Shown here: positions 28,125 through 36,341 of the stretch, in pieces
How positions within the stretch are numbered: position 1 is the stretch's first letter
How the letters are laid out: each line of letters opens with the position of its first letter
Origin: Pseudomonas sp. MAG733B
GTDB lineage: Bacteria; Pseudomonadota; Gammaproteobacteria; Pseudomonadales; Pseudomonadaceae
Assembly: GCF_036884845.1 (NCBI RefSeq)
Contig: NZ_CP145732.1
Location: forward strand, 2,108,001-2,172,000
Length of the DNA stretch: 64,000 bases
Direction: 5' to 3'
Made by a program: the position numbers and the translations under genes
Notes under the pieces: generated by a model
Seen by the model: the letters and a program-made list of their open reading frames with translations, nothing else
Databases searched by the model: none
What the model was told of the DNA's origin: nothing

Positions 28125-28210
28125 AGCTGAGCTCCCTTCTGCCGGGGCGGCTTGCCCTGAACGCCAAAGGTTTCGAGTTCTCACTACACGCTTGGATCCG
28201 CTGCATGACT

Positions 28211-28228
28211 ACTGTCAGAGTTGACAGT
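28211..28228. promoter_or_regulatory. Palindrome upstream of cqsA
   Basis: ACTGTCA-GAGT-TGACAGT is a perfect 7-bp inverted repeat 87 bases before the cqsA start. It may be an operator. On the plus strand it is followed by TTTT, so a weak terminator is the alternative. Confidence 0.45.
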
Positions 28229-28277
28229 TTTTCCACGTAACCGACGGATGATCACGCTGTATCCATATTTAAGGCAT

Positions 28278-28315
28278 TAAAAAGGCCCGCCAGTTTGACT
28301 GTGCGGGCCTTTTTC
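28278..28315 (-). terminator. Terminator of the AlaX-oxygenase-LysE operon
   Basis: AAAAAGGCCCGC and GCGGGCCTTTTT flank the loop CAGTTTGACTGT, 14 bases beyond the LysE stop on the minus strand. Confidence 0.9.
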
Positions 28316-28328
28316 GTGTCGGCAGTTT

Positions 28329-28967
28329 TTACATCGACAACATCAACCGCCCCGCAAACAAAATCAGAATCACTCCCATGCTGCGTTCGAACCAATGCCC
28401 CATACGCATGAACAGCGATCTGATCCGGGGATTGGAAAAAAACAGTGCCACGATCACAAACCACAAGGCATTCACAAAGCACATCCACACGCCGTACAGC
28501 GCCTGAATCTGCAGAGGTGTCGTAGCACTGATGAGAGTGGTGAAAATCGCCAGGAAAAACAGGGTTGCCTTGGGGTTGGTGGCGTTGGTCAGGAAACCGG
28601 TGGTAAATGCCTTCAGTAGCGTTTGTTCAACGACCGGTTCATTCGAGTCTTTTTCGCCTGCCAGAACGGTTTTTGGCTGGCTTCGCAACAGACTCACGCC
28701 CAAGTAAAGAATGTAGGCCCCGCCCACGACCTTGGCCACCGTCAATAACCAAGGGGTGGTGTGCATCAATGCGCCGACGCCCAATAAGGTGTACAGCACG
28801 TGCACGGAAATACCGGCGCCGATGCCCAGTGCCGTACAAATTCCCACCCAGCGGCCGAAGCGCACGCTCTGGCGGATTGTTACGGCGAAGTCCGGTCCGG
28901 GAGCGACCACGGCCAGGAAGTGGATGGTCGCCAGCGCCAGGAACTCGCCCAGGTAATTCGAAAGCAT
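28329..28967 (-). CDS. LysE/RhtB-family amino acid exporter
   Basis: The 212-residue inner-membrane protein has six hydrophobic segments and the family's N-terminal PGPDFAVTI motif, the later FLTNATNPKATLFF block and a C-terminal RLMLS helix. LysE/RhtB proteins export amino acids such as lysine, threonine, homoserine or their derivatives. It starts one base after the oxygenase stop, so the two are surely co-transcribed, and it ends in a strong terminator. Placed after an amino-acid-type oxygenase and a tRNA editing protein, it may export the product or a toxic analogue. Confidence 0.92.
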   Translation of the reverse strand: MLSNYLGEFLALATIHFLAVVAPGPDFAVTIRQSVRFGRWVGICTALGIGAGISVHVLYTLLGVGALMHTTPWLLTVAKVVGGAYILYLGVSLLRSQPKTVLAGEKDSNEPVVEQTLLKAFTTGFLTNATNPKATLFFLAIFTTLISATTPLQIQALYGVWMCFVNALWFVIVALFFSNPRIRSLFMRMGHWFERSMGVILILFAGRLMLSM

Positions 28968-28968
28968 C

Positions 28969-29739
28969 TCAACTCCAGAAGGTCAGGGGGGAAGCAGTGC
29001 CGCGATAGCCGACGAAGAAAGAAAGGCTCAAGCGTGGATCGGCCACACCCGGGGTCACCGAGTGCATGCGGCGTGAATTGAACATGATGAAATCCCCGGG
29101 CGCGGGGAGGACTTCCAGCGTCGGATTCCCCAGCAGCGTCGGGTCGATGCCGTAACTGTCGCCACGCATTTCATCGAACTGTTCCGGGGAAATGTCGTCG
29201 TCCCATATCTGCAATGCGCCGCCCTCGGCGGGCATGTTCAGGTAAACATTGCAGGCGAACTGCGCTTCAAGGCTTCTGGCTTGAAAGCTGTCCGGGGCGT
29301 CCTTGGCGAAAATGTCGTGATGGGCGAGAAAACACACGTCGGGTTTCACCACGCGGGAGAGCCCGACGTACATCTTGCGGCCGTAGAGGTTTTCCAGTTG
29401 CGCACCAGCCGGCCAGGACTCGTCGAGCATACAGCGCAGGGTATCGACCGGAGACGCGTAGGGCGCGCAACGATTGCGCAGTTCCGCGATGTTGCGGGTA
29501 GCGCGTTCGAAGTAATCCTCGATCAGCAGCGGCTGGTTTTCCGCCTCGTAAAACGCCATGCCGATACGGCCGATGCTCGGTGCGTTGATATAGCCTTCAA
29601 ATCCCGGCGCGAGGATCTTGTCGCCTATCTGGGTCGCCAATGGCGGGGGCAGCCAGCCTTTGACGCGGATGGCGAGGACTTCTTCGTTGGCCAGTTTTTT
29701 TATGCACGTCTCATCGAGACAATCGACGTCAAGCATCAT
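28969..29739 (-). CDS. 2OG-Fe(II) dioxygenase, possible free amino acid hydroxylase
   Basis: The 256-residue double-stranded beta-helix enzyme has iron ligands H140 and D142 (AHHDIF), the distal H226 (RRMHSV) and the 2-oxoglutarate-binding R236 (PRLSLSF), with NVYLNMPAEGGALQIWD between. The intact HxD means hydroxylation or oxidation, not halogenation. The layout reminds me of the BesD-related radical amino acid halogenase/hydroxylase family, but that is only a resemblance from memory. It lies between an AlaX-like editing gene (93-base gap) and a LysE exporter (one-base gap), which points to an amino acid substrate. Confidence 0.82.
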   Translation of the reverse strand: MMLDVDCLDETCIKKLANEEVLAIRVKGWLPPPLATQIGDKILAPGFEGYINAPSIGRIGMAFYEAENQPLLIEDYFERATRNIAELRNRCAPYASPVDTLRCMLDESWPAGAQLENLYGRKMYVGLSRVVKPDVCFLAHHDIFAKDAPDSFQARSLEAQFACNVYLNMPAEGGALQIWDDDISPEQFDEMRGDSYGIDPTLLGNPTLEVLPAPGDFIMFNSRRMHSVTPGVADPRLSLSFFVGYRGTASPLTFWS

Positions 29740-29832
29740 GTCTTAGGTCCATCTATCAGAGAGTCGACGAAGCCTGCGAATGCAGGCTCCCCCCGGCGTC
29801 GGGCAATGGCATTGACGCCATTGTCCAAAAGC

Positions 29833-30459
29833 TCAATCCACGTGGTAGTGGACGGACAGCGTCCCTTTCTTCTGCGAAAGGGATTCGATCGTGACCGTGC
29901 CCAGATCCTTCAGGCTACGTACATGGGTGCCGCCGCAACCGTAGGCGGGCAATTCACCAAAGCCGATTTCCCGCGCGCCTTCGCGCAGCGACGTCAGGCG
30001 CGGCAGGTCGTGGGCGATCCACTGTTGAATGCCGTGTTGCAGGGTCTGGACTTCAACTTCTTGCGCCGATTCGGAAGGCTTGAACTGCACGCGTCCTTCG
30101 CCAGGCCAGTGATGGCCCTTGATCGGCATCCAGCCCATGGCCTGGACGAAGTGCCCGATCAAATGGCCTGCGGAGTGCAGTCGCGTGTTGAGCCGGCGAC
30201 GTTGTTCGTCGACGCAGATCCGGGTCATGCCGGTTTTTACCGGGCGGTCGACAAAATGAATGATCCGGTCCGGGTCCTGGACAACTCGCAACACTTGGCT
30301 TTCGCCGATCCAGCCGGTATCACAAGGTTGTCCGCCGCCTTGGGGGTGGAACAATGTTGCGCGCAACACCACGGCGAATTCGTTCTCGTGGGGCGTGCAT
30401 TCCAGGACTTCCACGTTGGCCTTGAGGTCATCACTATGGAAAAAGAGGCGAAGCGTCAT
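29833..30459 (-). CDS. AlaX-like alanyl-tRNA editing protein
   Basis: The 208-residue protein is a free-standing relative of the AlaRS editing domain. The zinc site is complete: H95 and H99 in HSAGH, C175 and H179 in CGGTH. The N-terminal FHPQGGGQPCDTG is the beta-barrel motif shared with AlaRS. AlaX proteins hydrolyse mischarged Ser- or Gly-tRNA(Ala). First gene of a three-gene operon with an oxygenase and an amino acid exporter, so protection against mischarging by a modified amino acid made here is a plausible role. Divergent from a LysR regulator 91 bases away. Confidence 0.9.
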   Translation of the reverse strand: MTLRLFFHSDDLKANVEVLECTPHENEFAVVLRATLFHPQGGGQPCDTGWIGESQVLRVVQDPDRIIHFVDRPVKTGMTRICVDEQRRRLNTRLHSAGHLIGHFVQAMGWMPIKGHHWPGEGRVQFKPSESAQEVEVQTLQHGIQQWIAHDLPRLTSLREGAREIGFGELPAYGCGGTHVRSLKDLGTVTIESLSQKKGTLSVHYHVD

Positions 30460-30550
30460 GTTCCATGCTCGTAATCAAATTTCTATTTTTTATTATATGA
30501 AGCGTCGAATAGCGTGATAATCCGTTCAAACATCAAAGGACTGTTGCGTT

Positions 30551-31549
30551 GTGAGCATAAATCTTCCACTACTGCTGCTGGGTGAAATGGCGATTTTCGT
30601 CAAGGTCGTCGAGACCGGCAGCTTCTCCGAGGCGGCTCGCCAGTTGGGTTCTTCACCCTCGGCGGTCAGCCGCAGTATTTCGCGGCTGGAGAAAGCCCTC
30701 GCCACACGCCTGTTGCAGCGAACCACGCGCAAGTTGCGTTTGAGCGATGGTGGCGAGGAGGTATTCAAGCGTTGTCAGGAGATGGTCAATGCCGCTCGCT
30801 CAGTCATGGAGATCAGCGGCCAGTTCACTGATGAACCTGAGGGCGTGGTGCGTATCAGCGTGCCGAAAGCGGTGGGCCGAATCGTGATTCACCCGCATAT
30901 GCCGGAGTTTTTACGTCGGTATCCCAAAGTGGATGTGGAGCTGTTGCTTGAGGATCGTCAGGTGGATTTGATCGACGATAACGTCGACCTGGCGATTCGC
31001 ATCACCGATCGGCCACCTGCGGGGCTGGTGGGGCGGCAGTTGCTGACGATCGACCATTTGCTCTGCGCGACTCCGGAGTATCTGGCTGAACACGGAACGC
31101 CGACTCACCCCCACGACTTGCTCAACCATAGCTGCATTTATCTGGGTGAAACTCCGAGCGATGCGCGCTGGAAATTCAAGAAAGGCGGCAAATCGGTCAC
31201 AGTCGGCGTACGCGGGCGATATGCCGCCAATCACACGGGTGTCCGTTTTGGCGCGGTATTGCAGCACATCGGCATTGGCAGCCTGCCGTATTTCACTGCG
31301 CGCCGTGCCCTGGAAAAAGGGTTGATGGTGCAGGTTTTGCCGGACTGGACCTTTTTGGCGTCGTACCACGGAGGCGCCTGGTTGCTGCATTCGCCAACCC
31401 GATACCTGCCTCCCAAAATACGGGTAATGATCGATTACCTGGTGGAGTGCCTGGCCAAGGAGCCGACTTTGGGCAAGCCAGGCAAGTCGGGCAATCTGAT
31501 GACGGCCGTATCGGAATATGAGTTGCCCGAGAGTGACGGATTGTTCTGA
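30551..31549 (+). CDS. LysR-family transcriptional regulator
   Basis: The protein has an N-terminal LysR helix-turn-helix (VETGSFSEAARQLGSSPSAVSRSISRLE) and a periplasmic-binding-protein-like effector domain (EGVVRISVPKAVGR, DVDLAIRI). It is of the CrgA/AaeR-like subgroup with a C-terminal LHSPTRYLPPKIRVMIDYL block. The GTG at 30551 has AAAGGA about ten bases upstream and gives 332 residues. It is divergent from the AlaX operon with a 91-base AT-rich shared region, the normal layout for a LysR activator and its target. Confidence 0.92.
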   Translation: MSINLPLLLLGEMAIFVKVVETGSFSEAARQLGSSPSAVSRSISRLEKALATRLLQRTTRKLRLSDGGEEVFKRCQEMVNAARSVMEISGQFTDEPEGVVRISVPKAVGRIVIHPHMPEFLRRYPKVDVELLLEDRQVDLIDDNVDLAIRITDRPPAGLVGRQLLTIDHLLCATPEYLAEHGTPTHPHDLLNHSCIYLGETPSDARWKFKKGGKSVTVGVRGRYAANHTGVRFGAVLQHIGIGSLPYFTARRALEKGLMVQVLPDWTFLASYHGGAWLLHSPTRYLPPKIRVMIDYLVECLAKEPTLGKPGKSGNLMTAVSEYELPESDGLF

Positions 31550-31555
31550 ATAAAT

Positions 31556-31638
31556 ATCAAAAGATCGCAGCCTTCGGCAGCTCCTACTGAAGGTACGCAT
31601 TCCAATGCAGGAGCTGCCGAAGGCTGCGATCTTTTGAT
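31556..31638. repeat. Perfect 30-bp inverted repeat, second palindrome family
   Basis: Arms 31556-31585 and 31609-31638, beginning ATCAAAAGATCGCAGCC, are exact inverse complements with a 23-base spacer. Related copies are at 38488-38577 and 57785-57855. It differs from the REP family in sequence but also sits between convergent genes. Confidence 0.9.
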
Positions 31639-31652
31639 CTGCCCGGAAATAC

Positions 31653-31688
31653 AAAAAAGGCCCGCATGTTCACCATGCGGGCCTTTTT
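31653..31688 (-). terminator. Bidirectional terminator between convergent genes
   Basis: AAAAAAGGCCCGCATG-GTTCAC-CATGCGGGCCTTTTT ends the gene at 31705 and could also end the LysR transcript. Confidence 0.9.
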
Positions 31689-31704
31689 CATTACATCTTT
31701 CAGA

Positions 31705-32112
31705 TTAGTGCTTGCTGTCCTGGTTCGACAACGCCAGCAGCTGTTTTTCCTGATTCCAGTCAAACGGTTCGTCGTTCTGTTCGGCTTCGAAGCGACGTTC
31801 TTCCAGCGCCTGATACAAGTCGATTTCATCATCGGGCATGTAGTGCAAGCAGTCACCGGCGAAGTACCACAGCAGGTCGCGCGGGACCAGGTGGGCGATT
31901 TGCGGGTAGCGGGTGATCACCTGGCACAGAATTTCCTGGCCCAGGTACTGGCTTTCGATCGGGTCGACCGGCAGCAGTGCAAGCAGTTCGTCGAAGCGCT
32001 CCAGGAACAAGGCATGGCTTTCGTCGGGAACCTGTTCGGCCTCACCTACGGCGACCAGGATGCTGCGCAGGTGGTCGAGCAATACGAGATGATCGGCAAC
32101 GATGTTGGACAC
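31705..32112 (-). CDS. Small conserved hypothetical downstream of fadE
   Basis: The 135-residue acidic soluble protein has no motif I recognise; it is rich in leucine, glutamate and aspartate (LVLLDHLRSILVAVGEAEQ at the start). The GTG at 32112 is preferred because GAGGA lies eight bases upstream; the longer frame begins with a TTG inside that site. It is separated from fadE by a terminator. A protein of this size lies next to the fadE-type gene in P. aeruginosa, as I remember it. Function unknown. Confidence 0.75.
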   Translation of the reverse strand: MSNIVADHLVLLDHLRSILVAVGEAEQVPDESHALFLERFDELLALLPVDPIESQYLGQEILCQVITRYPQIAHLVPRDLLWYFAGDCLHYMPDDEIDLYQALEERRFEAEQNDEPFDWNQEKQLLALSNQDSKH

Positions 32113-32131
32113 GAGATAAGTCCTCAAGAGC

Positions 32132-32171
32132 AAAACGGGCGCGGGAGTATAAAGCTCCTGCGCCCGTTTTT
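32132..32171 (-). terminator. Terminator of fadE
   Basis: AAAACGGGCGC-GGGAG...CTCCT-GCGCCCGTTTTT forms a long stem 16 bases after the fadE stop. Confidence 0.88.
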
Positions 32172-32186
32172 ACATGCTTGGGTGGA

Positions 32187-34634
32187 TCAGCGGACCTTCC
32201 CTTGTGCTATCGCCAGTTCTTCTTTGTCGAAGTCATCGACATCGATCACCTTGCGCCGCGCCGCCTCGGCTTCGCGCAGGGTTTGAGCTTCCACGGGTTG
32301 CAACACCCCAGCCTCCAGCGCGGCATCGATCACAGGCTCGCCAGCGACCGGTTTGACCTGACCGCTCTTGAGCGCCACATGCAGTTTTTTCTGTAGCGGT
32401 TGTGCGGCGCTCAAAAGGTTGCAGGCATGTTGCAGGGCGCCAACCGGATCCTCCTCGGATTGTGGGCGATAGCAACCGAGCAGAACTTCCTCCAGCGCCG
32501 GGTCGCCCTCGGCCCGACCGATGACCGCAGCGACTTGTGCACCCAGCTTGTCGGAAGGTCCTTTGTGGCGACGACCGAGCGGGAACACGATAACCCGCAA
32601 CAGACACGCCAGCACTTTGTTCGGGAAGTTGTTCAGCAGTTCATCCATGGCCCGTTCGGCCTGGCCGAGGCTTTCTTCCATGGCCCAGGTAAACAGCGGT
32701 TCCATGTATTCCGGCGCGTCGAGGTCGTTGTAACGCTTGAGCGCGGCACTGGCCAGATACATGTTGCTCAGCACATCACCCAGGCGTGCCGACAGGCGTT
32801 CTCGGCGTTTCAGTTCGCCGCCCAGCAGCATCATGCTGAGGTCGGCAAGCAGAGCGAACGCAGCCGCCTGACGGTTGAGGGCACGGAAATAACCCTGGCT
32901 GAGCTTGTCGCCCGGCGTATGTTCCAGATGACCGAAACCGAGATTCAGCACCAGCGTACTGGCCGCGTTACCCACGGCAAACCCGATGTGCTTGAGCAGC
33001 AGGCCGTCGAACTCGACCAGCGCCTGATCCTTGTCCTCACGGGTGGCCAGCGCCATTTCCTTGAGCACGAAAGGATGGCAGCGAATCGCACCCTGGCCGA
33101 AGATCATCAGGTTGCGCGAGAGAATGTTCGCACCTTCCACGGTGATGAAAATCGGCGCACCGCTCCATTTGCGTGCGAGGTAGTTGTTCGGTCCCTCGAT
33201 GATCGCCTTGCCGCCGTGCACGTCCATCGCATGGCTGATGCACTCGCGGCCACGTTCGGTGAGGTGGTACTTGAGAATCGCCGACAGCACCGACGGTTTT
33301 TCGCCGAGGTCCACCGCGTTGGCGGTCAGCATCCGCGCGGCATCCATCATCCAGGCATTGCCGCCGATGCGCGCCATCGCTTCCTGAATCCCTTCGAACG
33401 CGGCAATCGGCACATTGAACTGTTCGCGAATCTGCGCGTACTGGCCGGTCACCAGGCTGGTGAACTTGGCCATGCCGGTGCCCACTGCCGGCAGGGAAAT
33501 CGAACGCCCGACCGACAGGCAATTCATCAGCATCATCCAACCCTTGCCGAGCATTTCCTGGCCGCCGATGAGGAATTCCAGCGGGACGAATACGTCTTTG
33601 CCGGAATTCGGGCCGTTCATGAAAGCCGCGCCAAGCGGCAGATGACGACGGCCGATTTCCACGCCGGGAAGATCGGTTGGAATCAGCGCGAGGCTGATGC
33701 CCAGATCTTCTTTATCACCCAGCAGATGGTCCGGGTCGTAAGCCTTGAACGCGAGGCCGAGGAGGGTGGCCACCGGGCCAAGGGTGATGTAGCGTTTTTC
33801 CCAGTTCAGGCGCAGGCCGAGGGTTTCCTGGCCTTCCCATTCACCTTTGCAGATCACGCCGGTGTCGGGCATGCCGCCAGCGTCGGAGCCGGCCAGTGGG
33901 CCGGTGAGGGCGAAGCACGGAATATCGTCGCCGCGCGCCAGACGTGGCAGGTAATGGTTGCGTTGTTCATCGGTGCCGTAATGCAGCAGCAGTTCGGCGG
34001 GGCCGAGGGAGTTGGGGACCATCACGGTGGAGGCGAGGTCGCCGCTGTGGCTCGCCAGTTTCATCGCCACTTGCGAGTGGGCGTAGGCCGAAAAGCCCTT
34101 GCCGCCAAATTCCTTGGGAATGATCAAGGCGAAGAAACCCTGATCCTTGATGTACGTCCAGGCCTCCTCCGGCAGATCCATGGTTTGACCGAGTTGCCAG
34201 TCGCTGACCATGCCGCAGAGGGTTTCTGTCGGGCCATCAATGAAGGCCTGCTCTTCTTCATTCAGTTGCGCTTTGGGGTAGGACAGCAATTTGTTCCAGT
34301 CCGGGCGCCCGCTGAACAGTTCGCCATCCCACCACACGGTGCCCGCTTCGATCGCGTCGCGTTCGGTTTGCGACATGGGCGGCAGGGTTTTCTGGAACCA
34401 GTTGAACATCGGCGCGCTGAAAAGCTTGCGACGCAGATCAGGCAATAGCAGCGGTGCCGCCACGGCGGCGGTCAGCACCCAGAAAATCAGCAGCAGCCAG
34501 CCCGGTGCGTGACTGAAGACGCCCATTGCCAGCAGGTAGACAGCCACGATGCCCAGGGCAGGCAGCGGCGCGATGCGACGGTGGGCTAAATAAGCTATCC
34601 CGACAACCAGAACCAGTATCCACAACAGCAGCAT
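32187..34634 (-). CDS. fadE: Membrane-anchored acyl-CoA dehydrogenase FadE
   Basis: The 815-residue enzyme has two or three N-terminal hydrophobic segments (residues 1-65), the acyl-CoA dehydrogenase core (FALIIPKEFGGKGFSAYAHS, ALTGPLAGSDAGG, HGGKAIIEGPNNYLAR) and the long C-terminal domain that marks the FadE/DUF1974 type. It does the first, FAD-dependent step of fatty acid beta-oxidation. Order with the following transglutaminase-like, GST and ABC genes matches what I recall around P. aeruginosa PA2811-PA2815. Monocistronic with its own terminator. Confidence 0.95.
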   Translation of the reverse strand: MLLLWILVLVVGIAYLAHRRIAPLPALGIVAVYLLAMGVFSHAPGWLLLIFWVLTAAVAAPLLLPDLRRKLFSAPMFNWFQKTLPPMSQTERDAIEAGTVWWDGELFSGRPDWNKLLSYPKAQLNEEEQAFIDGPTETLCGMVSDWQLGQTMDLPEEAWTYIKDQGFFALIIPKEFGGKGFSAYAHSQVAMKLASHSGDLASTVMVPNSLGPAELLLHYGTDEQRNHYLPRLARGDDIPCFALTGPLAGSDAGGMPDTGVICKGEWEGQETLGLRLNWEKRYITLGPVATLLGLAFKAYDPDHLLGDKEDLGISLALIPTDLPGVEIGRRHLPLGAAFMNGPNSGKDVFVPLEFLIGGQEMLGKGWMMLMNCLSVGRSISLPAVGTGMAKFTSLVTGQYAQIREQFNVPIAAFEGIQEAMARIGGNAWMMDAARMLTANAVDLGEKPSVLSAILKYHLTERGRECISHAMDVHGGKAIIEGPNNYLARKWSGAPIFITVEGANILSRNLMIFGQGAIRCHPFVLKEMALATREDKDQALVEFDGLLLKHIGFAVGNAASTLVLNLGFGHLEHTPGDKLSQGYFRALNRQAAAFALLADLSMMLLGGELKRRERLSARLGDVLSNMYLASAALKRYNDLDAPEYMEPLFTWAMEESLGQAERAMDELLNNFPNKVLACLLRVIVFPLGRRHKGPSDKLGAQVAAVIGRAEGDPALEEVLLGCYRPQSEEDPVGALQHACNLLSAAQPLQKKLHVALKSGQVKPVAGEPVIDAALEAGVLQPVEAQTLREAEAARRKVIDVDDFDKEELAIAQGKVR

Positions 34635-34882
34635 ATTTAATCCTCCGTGAAACCAGGGCGAACCAACCCACAGAGCTTAGACGGCATCCGTAAATCGGGG
34701 TGGTCAGAGCGAGGTGATTGAAATCGTGGGAAACCCTGGATGAATTTTGTAGGCCCGGTTGGCAATGGGCCTGGGAAATCGTTCATAGAACGGGCGGCAA
34801 AGCGTCCATAATTGGCCGAAACGTCGTTATCTCTGTGCTGAACCTCTCGCTAGACTCGGGGTTCCCCCAGGAGATCGCCCGC

Positions 34883-35542
34883 ATGCACGAGTACCTAAGC
34901 CCCGGCCGCTTCATCGATAGTGACCACCCCTCGGTGGTGGAGTTCGCCGAAAAACACCGAGGCAGCAGTCGCGACCCGATCGAGCAGGCGATCAGTCTTT
35001 ATTACGCCGTGCGCGAAGCGGTGCGCTACAACCCGTACACCTTCAGTCGCGATCCGCAAACCTTGTGTGGCAGTTACGCGCTGGCCACCGGGGAGAGTTA
35101 CTGCGTACCCAAAGCCACGTTGCTCGCCGGTGCCGCGCGGCATTGCGGCATCCCGGCGCGGATCGGTCTGGCGGATGTGCGCAATCATTTGTCGACGCCG
35201 CGCCTGCTCGAACTGCTCAAGAGCGACATGTTCGCCATGCACGGCTACACCGAGTTCTACCTGCAGGATCGCTGGGTCAAGGCGACCCCCGCGTTCAACC
35301 AGAAACTCTGCGAACTGTTCAATGTGGCGCCGCTGGAATTCGACGGATTCAACGACAGCGTCTTCCACCCGTTCAACCGTGATGGCGAGAAACTGATGGA
35401 GTATCTCGTCGATCACGGCCAGTTTGCCGATGTGCCTGAAGCGTTCTTTTTCGAGCACCTGGAAAAGTGCTACCCGCATCTGTTCGGCGAACAACTGTCG
35501 CCACTGCTGGGGGACATGCAGAGCGATTTGAGTCGCGCCTGA
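34883..35542 (+). CDS. Transglutaminase-like cysteine protease-fold protein
   Basis: The 219-residue protein has the transglutaminase-fold core: catalytic cysteine in GESYCVPKATLLAGAARHCGIPAR and histidine in FAMHGYTEFYL. The usual DPT aspartate region reads KATPAFN, so the third residue is altered. Proteins of this type cleave or make peptide bonds in small or cell-wall peptides; the target is unknown. The ATG at 34883 follows AGGAG by nine bases; an in-frame start at 34718 would add an unlike stretch and is rejected. Confidence 0.82.
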   Translation: MHEYLSPGRFIDSDHPSVVEFAEKHRGSSRDPIEQAISLYYAVREAVRYNPYTFSRDPQTLCGSYALATGESYCVPKATLLAGAARHCGIPARIGLADVRNHLSTPRLLELLKSDMFAMHGYTEFYLQDRWVKATPAFNQKLCELFNVAPLEFDGFNDSVFHPFNRDGEKLMEYLVDHGQFADVPEAFFFEHLEKCYPHLFGEQLSPLLGDMQSDLSRA

Positions 35543-35585
35543 TCCGGCGTATGCTGCCTGCGCATTCATCAATCGAGAGGCGGTC

Positions 35586-36209
35586 ATGCTGAAGATCTGG
35601 GGTCGGAAAAATTCATCGAATGTGAGAAAGCCGTTGTGGGCCGCCGAGGAGTTGGGGCTGGCTTATGAAGCCATCGACGCGGGTGGTGCCTTCGGTGTTG
35701 TCGATACGCCCGAGTACCGCGCCATGAACCCCAATGGCCGCGTTCCGGTGATCGAAGACGACGGTTTTGTGTTGTGGGAATCCAACGCCATCGTCCGTTA
35801 CCTGCTGGCCAAACATGCGCCGGATAGCGCGTGGTATCCGGCGGGTGTGCAGGCGCGCGCCACTGCGGACAAATGGATGGACTGGACCACTTCCAGCTTC
35901 GCCGGCCCGTTCCGCACCGTGTTCTGGGGGGTGTTGCGTACTCCGGCAGATCAGCAGGACTGGCCCGCCATCAAGGCGGCGATCAAGGAGTGCGACGGCT
36001 TGCTGGCAATGGCCGATCAGGCGCTGGCGACCAAACCGTACCTGTCCGGTGACGAGATCGGCATGGGTGACATTCCGCTCGGCAGTTTCATTTATGCCTG
36101 GTTCGAGATGCCGATCGAGCGTGCGCCGCTGCCTCATCTGCAAGCCTGGTACGCACGGTTGCAGCAGCGTCCGGCGTATCGCAAGGCCGTTATGACCGCG
36201 TTGACTTAA
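35586..36209 (+). CDS. Glutathione S-transferase family protein
   Basis: The 207-residue protein has an N-terminal thioredoxin-like GSH-binding domain (GRKNSSNVRKPLWAAEELGL, MNPNGRVPVIEDD, LWESNAIVRYL) and an all-helical C-terminal domain with GDEIGMGDIPLGSF. The serine pair after GRKN is a possible catalytic serine, as in theta/beta-like bacterial enzymes. Substrate unknown. GAGAGGCGGTC precedes the ATG. It lies 43 bases past the transglutaminase-like gene, so co-transcription is likely. Confidence 0.92.
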   Translation: MLKIWGRKNSSNVRKPLWAAEELGLAYEAIDAGGAFGVVDTPEYRAMNPNGRVPVIEDDGFVLWESNAIVRYLLAKHAPDSAWYPAGVQARATADKWMDWTTSSFAGPFRTVFWGVLRTPADQQDWPAIKAAIKECDGLLAMADQALATKPYLSGDEIGMGDIPLGSFIYAWFEMPIERAPLPHLQAWYARLQQRPAYRKAVMTALT

Positions 36210-36341
36210 TACCTACTATCGACACACTTGACTGTACTTGTGCGGCGGCGGCAAGCACCATTGCGTTCATGCGCCGCGGTTGCATTGCTCGCCGCCCGCC
36301 CTTATTTATTTCTTTCTTCCCTTCTTGGTGCGTAATCCGAT

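Noticed and set aside
28969..29739. The 2OG enzyme as a radical halogenase
   Set aside because: The iron site keeps the aspartate (H140-H-D142); halogenases of this fold need glycine or alanine there to make room for chloride.
32400..34448. A 682-codon open frame opposite fadE
   Set aside because: Same kind of antisense shadow; no family features, and it lies entirely within fadE.
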